Part shown: in pieces, positions 42,040 through 51,184 of the stretch
Layout of the letters: each line of letters starts with the position of its first letter
Position numbering within the stretch: position 1 is the first letter of the stretch
NCBI GenBank assembly: GCA_036675475.1
Contig: JAKFEY010000036.1
Span: 24,915 to 88,914, forward strand
Origin: JALYRV01 sp036675475
GTDB lineage: Bacteria > Acidobacteriota > Vicinamibacteria > Vicinamibacterales > SCN-69-37
DNA length: 64,000 nt
Reading direction: 5' to 3'
Position numbers and translations under genes: made by a program
The notes under the pieces: generated by a model
What the model saw: the letters and a program-made list of their open reading frames with translations, nothing else
The model's database searches: none
Told to the model about the DNA's origin: nothing

Positions 42040-43116
42040 ATGTCTCGCCTCCTGCTGACCGCACTCGCGGCTGGCCTCGCCGCCACGATGATGGCCGGCG
42101 CGCGCATGACCGCTGCGGGCGCGTCGCAGCAGCCGATCTCCGCGCTCGATCGCACCCTCGCGAACCGCTTCGGCCTCACGGCCGCCGAGCGCAACACGCT
42201 CGCGGATGGCTACGAAACCGCGCGCGCGCTCCCGTCGCGCGCCGACGACGGCGTCGCGGCCATCGGCGCGATTCGGATTCAGGCACGCCCCGAAACCTAT
42301 CTGGGCTGGGCCGAAGCGTTCGCCGACTTCGACCGCGGGACATCGGTAGAGGCCTCGCGCATGCTGTCGACGCCGCCGGTCGCCTCGGACTTTCGGGGCC
42401 TGAAGTTGACCGACGACGAGCTGCGCGGCCTGGCGCGGTGCCGCGTCGGCGCCTGCACGCTGCAGCTCGACGAGGCGAGCATCCGCCAGGTGACCGGCAT
42501 CAGGTGGCAGCGCTCCGATGAGAGCGCGCGCGCCGCCGGCATCGTGCGCGACTTCATGCTCGAAGTCGCGCGGCAGTACGTGGCGTCGGGCAATGCCGGG
42601 CTGCCGCACTACCACGACGCCCGCCGCGCCACCGACGTGCAGGCGAATCTCGCGAGCCTGCTCGACGAGGAGCAGGCCGATCGCCGCACGCCCGCTCCGC
42701 TGCTGGCGTTTCTTCGCGGCTATCCGGCGGTGCCGGCGCCGCCGCAGTCCACCAGTTATCTGTCGTGGACGACGAACGTCTTCGGCTTGAAGCCGACGAC
42801 GCGCCTGAACCACACCATCGTGCAGCGCGGCGACGACGAGGTGATGGGGATCATCGCCACCAAACAGCTGTACGCGACGCACTATTTCCACGGCGCGCTC
42901 GACATGCGCTACGTCGTCGCCAACCCCGCGCAGGACGATCAGTTCGTGCTGGTGATGGTGACGCGCACGCGCTCCGACGGACTCACGGGCGTGACCGGCG
43001 CCCTGATTGGCAGCCGGGTGCGGCGCGGAGCCCTGCACTCGCTTCGCGCATATCTGCGCTTCACGAAAGCCGCCGTCGAGAAGCGGCAGCACGCGGGCAA
43101 CACCGCCGCCCGCTGA
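42040..43116 (+). CDS. Secreted protein of unknown function
   Basis: 358 residues: signal peptide (SRLLLTALAAGLAATMMAGARMTAAGA), then a soluble domain with no family I recognise. Conserved-looking blocks are ALDRTLANRFGLTAAERNTLADGYETARALP and THYFHGALDMRYVV. Two Cys (RCRVGACTLQ) could be a disulfide. It has its own sigma-54 promoter, so it is conditionally expressed, probably with the porin and YceI genes. Confidence 0.75.
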   Translation: MSRLLLTALAAGLAATMMAGARMTAAGASQQPISALDRTLANRFGLTAAERNTLADGYETARALPSRADDGVAAIGAIRIQARPETYLGWAEAFADFDRGTSVEASRMLSTPPVASDFRGLKLTDDELRGLARCRVGACTLQLDEASIRQVTGIRWQRSDESARAAGIVRDFMLEVARQYVASGNAGLPHYHDARRATDVQANLASLLDEEQADRRTPAPLLAFLRGYPAVPAPPQSTSYLSWTTNVFGLKPTTRLNHTIVQRGDDEVMGIIATKQLYATHYFHGALDMRYVVANPAQDDQFVLVMVTRTRSDGLTGVTGALIGSRVRRGALHSLRAYLRFTKAAVEKRQHAGNTAAR

Positions 43117-43144
43117 CCGGCGGCGTTTTCCGAGGAGACACACA

Positions 43145-43816
43145 ATGGTTCGCACGCTGGATAGAGCCGACGCGCAGCTGCGCGATCGCGTGCTGCAGCA
43201 GCTCACACACACCCGGGATCTCGATGCGCACGACATCGGCGTCCGCGCGCACGCCGGCTGCGTCACGCTGGTCGGATCGGTGCGCTCGTTTCCCGAGAAG
43301 GTGGCCGCGACGGGCGCCGTCAAGCGGCTCTACGGAGTCCGCGCGATTGCCAACGAGATCGCCGTCCTCGACGATGCCCCCGTGTCGGACGCCGACCTCG
43401 AACGGATGGCGGCCAACGCGCTGGCGATGCGCGCGGGCGTCGCGCCGCCCGTTACCGCCCGCGTGAACCGCGGATGCGTGGTCCTCGAGGGCAGGGTCAC
43501 GTGGCGGTATCAGCAGCTGGCCGCCGAAACGGCCGTCGCCTATCTGCCTGGTGTGCGCAGCGTCGAAAATCGCATCACGCTCGCGGCGCATGACGGAGGC
43601 GAGCGCCTGCGGGAGGAGATTGAGCAGGGCCTCATGCGCACCGCGGGCCTCGAGTGGAAGCGGATTCGCGTCGACGCGGCGGATGGCCGCGTGCGCCTCT
43701 CGGGCACGGTCTTCTCGCTTCTCGAAAAGGAAGCGGCCGAGCACGCGGCCTGGGCGCACCCATCGGTGCGCGATGTGGACAACGCGATCGACGTGGTCGC
43801 GCGGCGATGGTGGTGA
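43145..43816 (+). CDS. Three-BON-domain protein
   Basis: 223 residues with three BON repeats: HTRDLDAHDIGVRAHAGCVTLVGSVRSFPEKVAATGAVKRLYGVRAIANEI, a middle copy, and RIRVDAADGRVRLSGTVFSLLEKEAAEHAAWAHPSVRDVDNAIDVV. BON domains bind phospholipids or oligomerise and often act in envelope stress. No signal peptide is visible, so cytoplasmic or peripheral. GAGGAG precedes the ATG. It begins a tight gene run to 46038. Confidence 0.9.
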   Translation: MVRTLDRADAQLRDRVLQQLTHTRDLDAHDIGVRAHAGCVTLVGSVRSFPEKVAATGAVKRLYGVRAIANEIAVLDDAPVSDADLERMAANALAMRAGVAPPVTARVNRGCVVLEGRVTWRYQQLAAETAVAYLPGVRSVENRITLAAHDGGERLREEIEQGLMRTAGLEWKRIRVDAADGRVRLSGTVFSLLEKEAAEHAAWAHPSVRDVDNAIDVVARRWW

Positions 43817-43820
43817 GCTG

Positions 43821-44372
43821 ATGCGTGACTCGCTCCACGTGTCGCCGGTGGGGGCCGCGGCCGCCGCGCGCCACTACCTGCGCGACATGGTCTACGGCGC
43901 CATCGACGGCATCGTCACGACCTTCGCCGTGGTCGCCGGCGTGGCCGGCGGCGCGCTGTCGCCGCGCGTCGCGCTGATTATCGGCGCCGCGAATCTCGTG
44001 GCCGACGGGTTGTCGATGGCCGTCGGCAATTACCTGAGCATCCATTCGAACGAGGGCGTGCGGCGCGCCGCGGGGCTGCCCGAAGAGGAAAGCGAGCCTG
44101 CGCGGCACGCGGCCGCGACGTTCGCGGCCTTTGCGTCCGCGGGGCTGCTGCCGCTGCTGCCGTACATCCTGCCCGTGCCGCCGGCGTCGCGGTTCCCCGC
44201 CGCCATCGTGCTCACGCTGGCCGCGCTGTTCGGCACAGGCGTGTTCCGGGCGATGGTGACGGCCGAAAGCTGGCTGCGGAGCGGGCTGCAGATGCTCGGC
44301 CTCGGCGCGATTGTCGCCGTGGTGGCGTACTACGCCGGCCGGCTGATTGCGTCGCTTGGCGGTGGCGCATGA
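43821..44372 (+). CDS. VIT1/CCC1-family metal transporter
   Basis: 183 residues with about five helices. The signature YGAIDGIVTTFAVVAGVAGGALSPRVALIIGAANLVADGLSMAVGNYLS matches the VIT family. It probably moves Fe2+ or Mn2+ across the inner membrane. It starts four bases after the BON gene stop and its own stop overlaps the L,D-transpeptidase start (ATGA). Confidence 0.92.
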   Translation: MRDSLHVSPVGAAAAARHYLRDMVYGAIDGIVTTFAVVAGVAGGALSPRVALIIGAANLVADGLSMAVGNYLSIHSNEGVRRAAGLPEEESEPARHAAATFAAFASAGLLPLLPYILPVPPASRFPAAIVLTLAALFGTGVFRAMVTAESWLRSGLQMLGLGAIVAVVAYYAGRLIASLGGGA

Positions 44373-45250
44373 GGATGATCGTCGCGCTGGCCGCGGCCGC
44401 GCTCGGCGCCGCGCAGCTGACGCCTCCGCAGGTGTCAGCGCCCGCGGTGGTCGGGTTCGTGAGCGAATACCGCGTCGCGCGCGGCGATACGTGGACGGCG
44501 GTCGGCGCCCGCGCGGGCGTCTCGCCCTCGACCCTCGCGCGCCGGAACGGCCGGTCGCTCGATGTGCCGTTGCGCGATGGCGAAACTATCGCGATCGACG
44601 CGCGGCACATCGTGCCCGCGAACACCAGTGGCGCCGCGATTGTGATCAACGTGCCGCAACGCCTGCTGTTTCATTTTCGCGACGGCGCCCTCGGCGCGCA
44701 CTTTCCCGTGGCTGTCGGCCGCCGCGACTGGCCAACACCACTTGGCGCGTTCACGATCCGCACGCGTGAAGAGAATCCCATCTGGGACGTGCCGGTCTCA
44801 ATCCAGGAAGAGATGCGCAGGGAAGGGCATCGGGTGCTGACCACCGTCCCGCCCGGTCCCGACAATCCTCTGGGCCGCCATTGGCTCGGGCTGACGCTGC
44901 CCGGCGTCGGCATTCACGGCACGAACGCGCCGTCGAGCATCTATCGCGCGACGACGCACGGCTGCATCCGCATGCATCCCGATGATGTGGCGGCGCTGTT
45001 CGCGCGCGTCGCGGAAGGGGATGCGGGGCGCGCTATCTACGAGCCGGTGCTCGTGGCCGTGACAAGCGACGGCCGCGTGTTCCTCGAAGTGCATCCCGAC
45101 GTGTACCGCCGCGTGCCCGACGCGCTCGATCTCGCCAACGACCTGCTCGATCGCGCCGGCGTCCTGCGGCGTGTGCGTGCCGAGGCGGTCACACGCGCCG
45201 TCGCGGCGCGCGAAGGCATCGCCATCGAGCTCCCGCCGGAAGGCTCGTGA
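44369..45250 (+). CDS. LysM-YkuD L,D-transpeptidase (paralog 2)
   Basis: 293 residues, same layout as 11710-12582: signal peptide, LysM-like segment (EYRVARGDTWTAVGARAGVSPSTLARRNG), YkuD domain with IHGTNAPSSIYRATTHGCIRM and catalytic Cys. It cross-links peptidoglycan in the periplasm. It overlaps both neighbours by ATGA or GTGA, so it is co-translated with the VIT transporter and the next secreted protein. Confidence 0.92.
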   Translation: MRMIVALAAAALGAAQLTPPQVSAPAVVGFVSEYRVARGDTWTAVGARAGVSPSTLARRNGRSLDVPLRDGETIAIDARHIVPANTSGAAIVINVPQRLLFHFRDGALGAHFPVAVGRRDWPTPLGAFTIRTREENPIWDVPVSIQEEMRREGHRVLTTVPPGPDNPLGRHWLGLTLPGVGIHGTNAPSSIYRATTHGCIRMHPDDVAALFARVAEGDAGRAIYEPVLVAVTSDGRVFLEVHPDVYRRVPDALDLANDLLDRAGVLRRVRAEAVTRAVAAREGIAIELPPEGS

Positions 45251-46038
45251 TCGCCGCTCTGGTCCTGGCGGTCGCCACGCTCGCGCCGCCCGCGCAGGAC
45301 ACCCCGGTCGAACCCCTGTACGTGAACCTGGCGGCGCCGGTGCGCGTGCCCGGCGTGACCCTTGCGCCCGGCGAGTATGTCTTCGCGGCGGGACGGCCGC
45401 TTGCGGGCCAGCTCGTGCTCGACATCTACCGCGCCGGCGCCATGTCGCTTGCCGCGTCAGTCCTGATGGTCGAAAGTCCGCTGCCGCGTCCGGATCGCGG
45501 CACGCTGCTCGAGTACGGCGGCCTGGAGCCGCCGTTTCTTCGCGCGTGGTTTCATCCCGTCTTCCGGCACGGATTCGAGTTCGTCTATCCGCCGGACGAA
45601 GCCGCCGCGATTCATGCCGCGTCGGCGGCCGCCGTGCCGTCCGCGGTGTTTCGCGGATCGCGGGCCCTGGCGGGGCTGCTGCCCATCGATCACATGGACG
45701 CGACCTACCGCGGCGGCCGGCCTTCGGCCGCGGCCGGCGCCGCCGCGCCCGCTGCACCTGGCGACGGGCCCATCGACAACCTGACCCTGGCGCGGCTCGA
45801 GATTCTCGCGCACCTGCCCGAGATGCCGCCCTCGGCCGCGACGCGCCTCACGCTCTTGAACCACCAGCTCGCCGATCTCACGGCGTCGTACTGGCTGGGA
45901 CGCGACGATGTCGTGTGGCGGCTGTCGCTGGTGACGGCGACGCTGGGCAACTCGGACTTTCCCGGCGATCCCGGCGCCGCGCATGTCGTCGAGCGCGTGC
46001 GCCTCAGGGTCGATCGGTTCGTCGCGTTCTTTCGCTGA
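45247..46038 (+). CDS. Hypothetical secreted protein
   Basis: 263 residues with a signal peptide (IAALVLAVATLAPPAQ) and an Ala/Pro-rich middle. I recognise no domain. GTG start overlaps the L,D-transpeptidase stop (GTGA). Its 3' end overlaps the convergent P-type ATPase gene by 35 bases. Confidence 0.65.
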   Translation: MIAALVLAVATLAPPAQDTPVEPLYVNLAAPVRVPGVTLAPGEYVFAAGRPLAGQLVLDIYRAGAMSLAASVLMVESPLPRPDRGTLLEYGGLEPPFLRAWFHPVFRHGFEFVYPPDEAAAIHAASAAAVPSAVFRGSRALAGLLPIDHMDATYRGGRPSAAAGAAAPAAPGDGPIDNLTLARLEILAHLPEMPPSAATRLTLLNHQLADLTASYWLGRDDVVWRLSLVTATLGNSDFPGDPGAAHVVERVRLRVDRFVAFFR

Positions 46039-48490
46039 ACATCTTCATCACCTGGCCGGCGACCGCGGGAACCGCCGCGCATGCCACGACCACGGCCCAG
46101 TCCAGCGGCGCGAGCCACGTCAGGTGAAGCACCTGGCGCAGCGGCACGTACACGACGGCGATCACCTGCAGTCCGCCCGCAAGACCGGCGCCGGCGAGTG
46201 CCCAGGGGTTCGACATGATGCGCGCGGGCGTGACCACGGCGCCGGCGCTGCGCGCGTTTCCGAGGTGCAGCACCTGCGCGAGTCCCAGCGTCATGAAGGC
46301 CACGGTGGTCGCGCGTTCGGGATGCACCTGCAGCGCCCAGACGAACGCCGCGAGCGTGGCGGCCGTGAGCAGGCCCGCATAGAGAAGGATCGCCAGCAGG
46401 AACGAGCGCGACAACAACGCTTCGCGCGGATCGCGGGGGGGCCGCAGCATCACGTCGCGGTCGGCCGGTTCCACCGCCAGCGCCAGGGCGGGGAACGTGT
46501 CGGTCAGCATGTTGAGCCACAGCAGCTGCAGCGGCGCAAGCGGCAAGGGAAGCGTCGCGAGTCCCGCGATCACCAGCACGAGGATCTCCGCGAGATTGCA
46601 GCTGAACAGATAGAACACGAACTTCCGGATGTTCGTGTAGATGACGCGTCCTTCCTCGACGGCCGCCACCACGGTCGGGAAGCGATCGTCCTGCAGCACG
46701 ATCGCCGCGGCTTCCTTCGCGACATCGGTGCCGCGGCCGCCCATGGCCACGCCCACGTCGGCGCGCTTCAGCGCCGGCGCGTCATTCACGCCGTCGCCGA
46801 GCATCGCGACGATTTCGCCGTCGCGCTGCAGCTGTTCGACGATCCGCAGCTTGTCTTCCGGCGAGACGCGGCTGTGCACGGCGGCAATGCCGAGATCGCG
46901 CGCGATGGCCTCGGCCGTCAGCTTCTGATCGCCGGTGATCATGATGGTGCGAAGGCCCGCGCCGGTGAGCGTCGCGATGGCCGCCTTGACGCCCTCGGCA
47001 GGCGGATCGACAAAGGCGGCGAGCCCTTCGAACGTGAGACTGGTCAGCGCGTCTTCGTCGGCGCGCGCGACCTGGCCCGAGGCGAACGCCAGCACGCGCA
47101 AGCCGTTGCCGGCCAGCGCGGCATTCGCATCGTGCACCCGCTGCCGTCCCGGCTCGTCGAGGGCCACCGCGCCGCCATCCTGGACGATCGCCGCGCTCAA
47201 CTCGAGCACGCGCCCCGGCGCGCCTTTCACATACGCCGTCACGCCGGTGCCGGTGTCGCGGAACGAGGCCATCAGCTTGCGCGCGCTCGAGAAGGGAAGG
47301 CTGCCGGCGTCGGGCCGCTCGCGATCGAGCCGCGTACGATCGATGCCCGCCGCGCCGGCGGCGCGGAAGATCGCGGCGTCGAGCGGATCGTCGGCGCCGC
47401 TCGCCAACACGCCGGCTTCGAGGAATCGCGGCGGCGCGTCGCCGGGCGTGACGTCGCGCCCATTGACCCACGCGCGCGTCAGCGTCATGTCGCCGGTCGT
47501 CAGCGTCAGCGTCTTGTCGGTGCAGACGACGGTCGTCGATCCCAGCGTTTCGACGGCCGGAAGGCGGCGCACGATCGCATGGCGTCGCGTCATGCGGTGC
47601 ATGCCCACCGCCAGGGCGATGGTGACGACGGTCGGCAGCGCTTCCGGCACCGCCGCAATCGCGAGCACCAGCCCGGTTTCGATGACGAGCCCCAGGCCCG
47701 CGCCCTGCAAGGCGGCGAGCGCGCCCACCACCGCGCCGGCACCCAGCGCGAGCCAGATCAATCGACGCCCGAGCGCGTCGAGCCGCACTTCGAGCGGCGT
47801 CTTCTCCTCGCGCACCCCCGCGACCAGCGCGCCGATCCGGCCGAGCTCCGTCAGCGGGCCCGTCGCCGTCACGACGGCGCGCGCCATGCCCGCGGCCACC
47901 GTCGTCCCCTTGTAGATCATCGTCCGGCGATCGGCCAGCAGGACGTCGGCGGCGATGACGGCGAGCGCGTCTTTCGACACCGGCATCGATTCGCCGGTGA
48001 GCGCCGCTTCGTTGACGCGCAACTCGGCGCCGCCGAGGAGCCGCGCGTCAGCGGGTATGTTCGCGCCGGCCTCGAGGATGATGACGTCGCCGGGCACGAG
48101 CGTGCGCGCGTCGATGGCCTTCACAGACCCGTCGCGAAGCACCGTGGCCATGGCCGCGTCGAGCCGCAGCAGCGCTTCCATCGCGCGCCGGGCGCGAAGC
48201 TCCGTGACGAAGCCGATGAGGGTGTTGATGACGAGCACTGCCGCGATCGCCGCCGCTTCGATGCGGTCGCCCTGCACGAGCGCGATCGCGGTCGCCGCGA
48301 CGAGCAGCCACACGACGACACTGCCGAATTGATGGAGCAGAATCGTGAGGGCTGAGATGGGCTGCGCGCGTGTGAGCTGGTTCAGGCCGACCCGCTCCAG
48401 CCGCGCCGCGGCCTCGGCATCGGTCAGGCCGTCGCGCGACGCCTCGAGGCCGGCCAGGACGTCATCGATCGGGGTTGACGCCGCGTTCAT
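46004..48490 (-). CDS. Cation-transporting P-type ATPase (P2-like) with altered phosphorylation motif
   Basis: 828 residues, about 10 membrane helices, SERCA/PMR1-like layout: cation N-terminal, actuator ALTGESMPVSKDA, the phosphorylation loop TDKTLTLTTGDMTLT, nucleotide domain, hinge MLGDGVNDAPALKRADVGVAMGGRGTDVAKEAA, helices near the C-terminus. Family consensus is DKTGTLT; here Gly is Leu (codon CTG at 47507-47509, residue about 328). The catalytic Asp (about 325) and Lys are intact. It may pump Ca2+ or Mn2+, with possibly reduced activity. The C-terminus overlaps the convergent secreted protein gene. Confidence 0.9.
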   Translation of the reverse strand: MNAASTPIDDVLAGLEASRDGLTDAEAAARLERVGLNQLTRAQPISALTILLHQFGSVVVWLLVAATAIALVQGDRIEAAAIAAVLVINTLIGFVTELRARRAMEALLRLDAAMATVLRDGSVKAIDARTLVPGDVIILEAGANIPADARLLGGAELRVNEAALTGESMPVSKDALAVIAADVLLADRRTMIYKGTTVAAGMARAVVTATGPLTELGRIGALVAGVREEKTPLEVRLDALGRRLIWLALGAGAVVGALAALQGAGLGLVIETGLVLAIAAVPEALPTVVTIALAVGMHRMTRRHAIVRRLPAVETLGSTTVVCTDKTLTLTTGDMTLTRAWVNGRDVTPGDAPPRFLEAGVLASGADDPLDAAIFRAAGAAGIDRTRLDRERPDAGSLPFSSARKLMASFRDTGTGVTAYVKGAPGRVLELSAAIVQDGGAVALDEPGRQRVHDANAALAGNGLRVLAFASGQVARADEDALTSLTFEGLAAFVDPPAEGVKAAIATLTGAGLRTIMITGDQKLTAEAIARDLGIAAVHSRVSPEDKLRIVEQLQRDGEIVAMLGDGVNDAPALKRADVGVAMGGRGTDVAKEAAAIVLQDDRFPTVVAAVEEGRVIYTNIRKFVFYLFSCNLAEILVLVIAGLATLPLPLAPLQLLWLNMLTDTFPALALAVEPADRDVMLRPPRDPREALLSRSFLLAILLYAGLLTAATLAAFVWALQVHPERATTVAFMTLGLAQVLHLGNARSAGAVVTPARIMSNPWALAGAGLAGGLQVIAVVYVPLRQVLHLTWLAPLDWAVVVACAAVPAVAGQVMKMFSERTRRTDRP

Positions 48491-48499
48491 CGCGGCGTC

Positions 48500-51184
48500 T
48501 CAGTACTCGATGCCGCGGCGTTTGCGCCGCGGGGGCAGACGCTCGACGCGTACGCGCGCGTCGACGACCACGGCGCCGGAGGCGAGCACCTTGACCGGGT
48601 TGAAATCGATTTCCTGAATGTCGGGGCACACCGTGAGCAGCGCCGACACGCGCAGCAGCACGTCGTGAAGGGCTGCGACATCGGCCGGCGCCGCGCCGCG
48701 GTATCCGCCGAGGAGCCTCGCTCCCTTGAGCCCCTCGATCATTTCCGCGGCGCTTTCGGCCGTGAGCGGATGCAGGCGGAACGCCGTGTCGGCCAGCACG
48801 TCGACGAGGACGCCACCCGTGCCGCACAGAATCAGCGGGCCGAACGTCGGATCCTGCGTCGCGCCCACGATCATCTCGACGCCGCCAGGCACCATCTGCT
48901 GCACGAGATAGCCGTCGAGATCGGCGCCGAGCGATGCGGCGAGATCGGCCGCGGCGGCGGCAAGCGCGGCGTGATCCTCGATGCCGAGCCGCAGGGCGTG
49001 CCGCTCGGTCTTGTGCAGCAGCGCCGGACCGGTGCCCTTGAGCGCGATCGGGAAGCCGATCGCGTCCGCCGCGGCCGCAACGTCGGCGGGCGTGCGGGCC
49101 ACGCGCGACGCGGCCTGCTCGATGCCCACGGCGGCGAGCAGCGCGCTCACGTCCGCCTGCGGAAGCCATCCGCCGCCGCATGCGAGCCGCCCATCCACGA
49201 TGCGCGTGGCGGCGGCCTCGTCGATGCCGTCGAGCACCGGCACGCGTCCTTCCGGCTTCTGCCGCCATTCGGCGTGCGTCGCGACGCGCGCAAGCGCCAC
49301 CGCCGCCGGCTCGGGAAAGGCGTACGATGGAATCGGCGAGAGCGCGGGCGGCGCGCCTTCGGCACGCATGAAAATCGCCAGCACGGGCTTGTCTGGCGCG
49401 GCCGCGGCGCTCGCGCGGATGGCTGCCGCGACGCTGTCGGGCTCGGTGACGAGCGGCGGAATGAAGATCGTGAGCACGCTGTCGACAGCCTCGTCGCCGA
49501 GCACCGCCGCCACCGCGCGGCCATAGTGATCCGCGGGCGCGGAGGCGAGCATGTCCACGGGGTTGCCCACGCTCGCGGCCGCCGGCAGAAACGATCGCAG
49601 CTCCGCGCGTGTCGCCTCACCGAGCGCGGGCAGCTCGAGGCCGTTGGCTTCGCAGGCATCGGCCGCAAGAATGCCGGGCCCGCCCGCGTTGGTGACGATG
49701 GCGACGCGGCGTCCGCGCGGCAGCGGCTGGTGCGCGAGCAGCGCGGCCACGTCGAACAACTCCTGCAGCGTGCCGGTGCGGATGACGCCCGCCTGCGCGA
49801 ACAGCGCGTCGACGGCCGCATCGTCGCTCGCGAGGGCGCCGGTGTGCGACGAGGCCGCGCGCGCGCCGGCGTTCGAGCGGCCGGCTTTGACGGCCGCGAT
49901 CGGCTTGACGCGCCCGACGCGCCGCGCGATCTCGCTGAACTTCCGCGGATTGCCGAAGCTCTCGAGATAGAGCAGGATGACCGACGTCCGCGGATCGCCC
50001 GCCCAGTACTGAATCAGATCGTTGCCCGAGACGTCCGGCTTGTTGCCGACCGACACGAAGCTCGAGATGCCGATGTTCAGGCGCTTCGCGTAGTCGAGAA
50101 TCGCGAGGCCGAGCGCGCCGCTCTGGGTCGACATCGCGATCGATCCGGCCGGCGGATAGACGGGCGCGAACGTCGCGTTCAGGTTGAACGCCGGATCGGT
50201 GTTGAGCAGGCCCATGCAGTTCGGCCCTATCAGCCGGCAGCCCGCGGCGCGGATCTTCGTGAGCAGCGCCGCCTCGCGCAGCGCCCCTTCCGGTCCCGTC
50301 TCGCTGAATCCCGCGCTGATCACGCAGATGCCCCGCGCTCCCGCGGCGAGGCAGTCGTCGACGGCCTCGAGCACCTGCGCGGCCGGCACCACGATCATCG
50401 CGAGATCGATGGGCGCCCCGATGTCCACCGCGCGGCGGAACGCGCGTCGCCCCTGGATCTCGTCCGCCGCGGGATGGACCGGATAGATGGGCCCCGCGAA
50501 GCCGGCCGCGATCAGGTTGTGCAGCACTTCGGAGCCGATCTTCCCGCGCTCGCGTCCGGCGCCGACGATGGCGACCGCGCGCGGCTCGAAGATGGGCGTC
50601 ATCGACGCGCGGGCCGCAATCTGCGAGCGGTCCGCCGCGCGCTCGGCATAGAGAACGGTGGGCGCGAGATCGATGCGCACGCGCTCGACGGCGCCATCCG
50701 GCTCGGCGTGCGTGTCGACGACGGCATAACCCGAGCGGGCAAACATCTCGAGCATCGCGCTGTTGCCGCCGCGCACGTCGGCCTCGAACGTGCGCACGCC
50801 GCGCGCGCGCGCCGCAACGGCGAGCCGATCGAGCAGCCGCGTGCCGATGCCGAGCCCCTGCTGCGCGTCGCTGACGGCGAAGGCCGCTTCCGCGCGATCG
50901 GGCGCGTGACGGTTGGTGTAGAAGGCGGCGACCGCCGCGAGCCGCCCGCGCGCGCTCGCCACGAGGCAGAGGCCGTCGGCGTCGTCGGCGGGAATCATGC
51001 CCGCAATCGCGGATCGGTTCGGGGTGATGGGGCCGAGGAAGCGTTGATAGCGGCTCTCGGGCGAGAGCTCGCGGAAGAACGTCTCGAGCGCGTCGACGTC
51101 CTCGTTGGTCGCGGGGCGGATCCACATCGTGGATCCGTCGCGGAGGACGATGTCGCAGGTCAGGTCGTCAACGGGTGTGCCCAT
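48500..51184 (-). CDS. GNAT acetyltransferase / ADP-forming acyl-CoA synthetase fusion (Pat-like)
   Basis: 894 residues. Residues 1-185 are a GNAT acetyltransferase (LRDGSTMWIRPATNEDVDALETFFRELS…ISDAQQGLGIGTRLLDRLAVAARARG). Residues about 200-670 form a CoA-binding/succinyl-CoA-synthetase-like part (EPRAVAIVGAGRERGKIGSEVLHNLIAAGFAGPIYPVHP, SQSGALGLAILDYAKR, SSHTGALASDDAAVDALFAQAG), and 680-890 an ATP-grasp. Such Pat proteins acetylate acetyl-CoA synthetase or other lysines. Synthetase may be degenerate. It overlaps the end of the NtrC gene by 17 bases. Confidence 0.9.
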   Translation of the reverse strand: MGTPVDDLTCDIVLRDGSTMWIRPATNEDVDALETFFRELSPESRYQRFLGPITPNRSAIAGMIPADDADGLCLVASARGRLAAVAAFYTNRHAPDRAEAAFAVSDAQQGLGIGTRLLDRLAVAARARGVRTFEADVRGGNSAMLEMFARSGYAVVDTHAEPDGAVERVRIDLAPTVLYAERAADRSQIAARASMTPIFEPRAVAIVGAGRERGKIGSEVLHNLIAAGFAGPIYPVHPAADEIQGRRAFRRAVDIGAPIDLAMIVVPAAQVLEAVDDCLAAGARGICVISAGFSETGPEGALREAALLTKIRAAGCRLIGPNCMGLLNTDPAFNLNATFAPVYPPAGSIAMSTQSGALGLAILDYAKRLNIGISSFVSVGNKPDVSGNDLIQYWAGDPRTSVILLYLESFGNPRKFSEIARRVGRVKPIAAVKAGRSNAGARAASSHTGALASDDAAVDALFAQAGVIRTGTLQELFDVAALLAHQPLPRGRRVAIVTNAGGPGILAADACEANGLELPALGEATRAELRSFLPAAASVGNPVDMLASAPADHYGRAVAAVLGDEAVDSVLTIFIPPLVTEPDSVAAAIRASAAAAPDKPVLAIFMRAEGAPPALSPIPSYAFPEPAAVALARVATHAEWRQKPEGRVPVLDGIDEAAATRIVDGRLACGGGWLPQADVSALLAAVGIEQAASRVARTPADVAAAADAIGFPIALKGTGPALLHKTERHALRLGIEDHAALAAAAADLAASLGADLDGYLVQQMVPGGVEMIVGATQDPTFGPLILCGTGGVLVDVLADTAFRLHPLTAESAAEMIEGLKGARLLGGYRGAAPADVAALHDVLLRVSALLTVCPDIQEIDFNPVKVLASGAVVVDARVRVERLPPRRKRRGIEY

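Noticed and set aside
45983..48355. 790-codon plus-strand frame opposite the P-type ATPase
   Set aside because: Mirror of the ATPase; no motifs.
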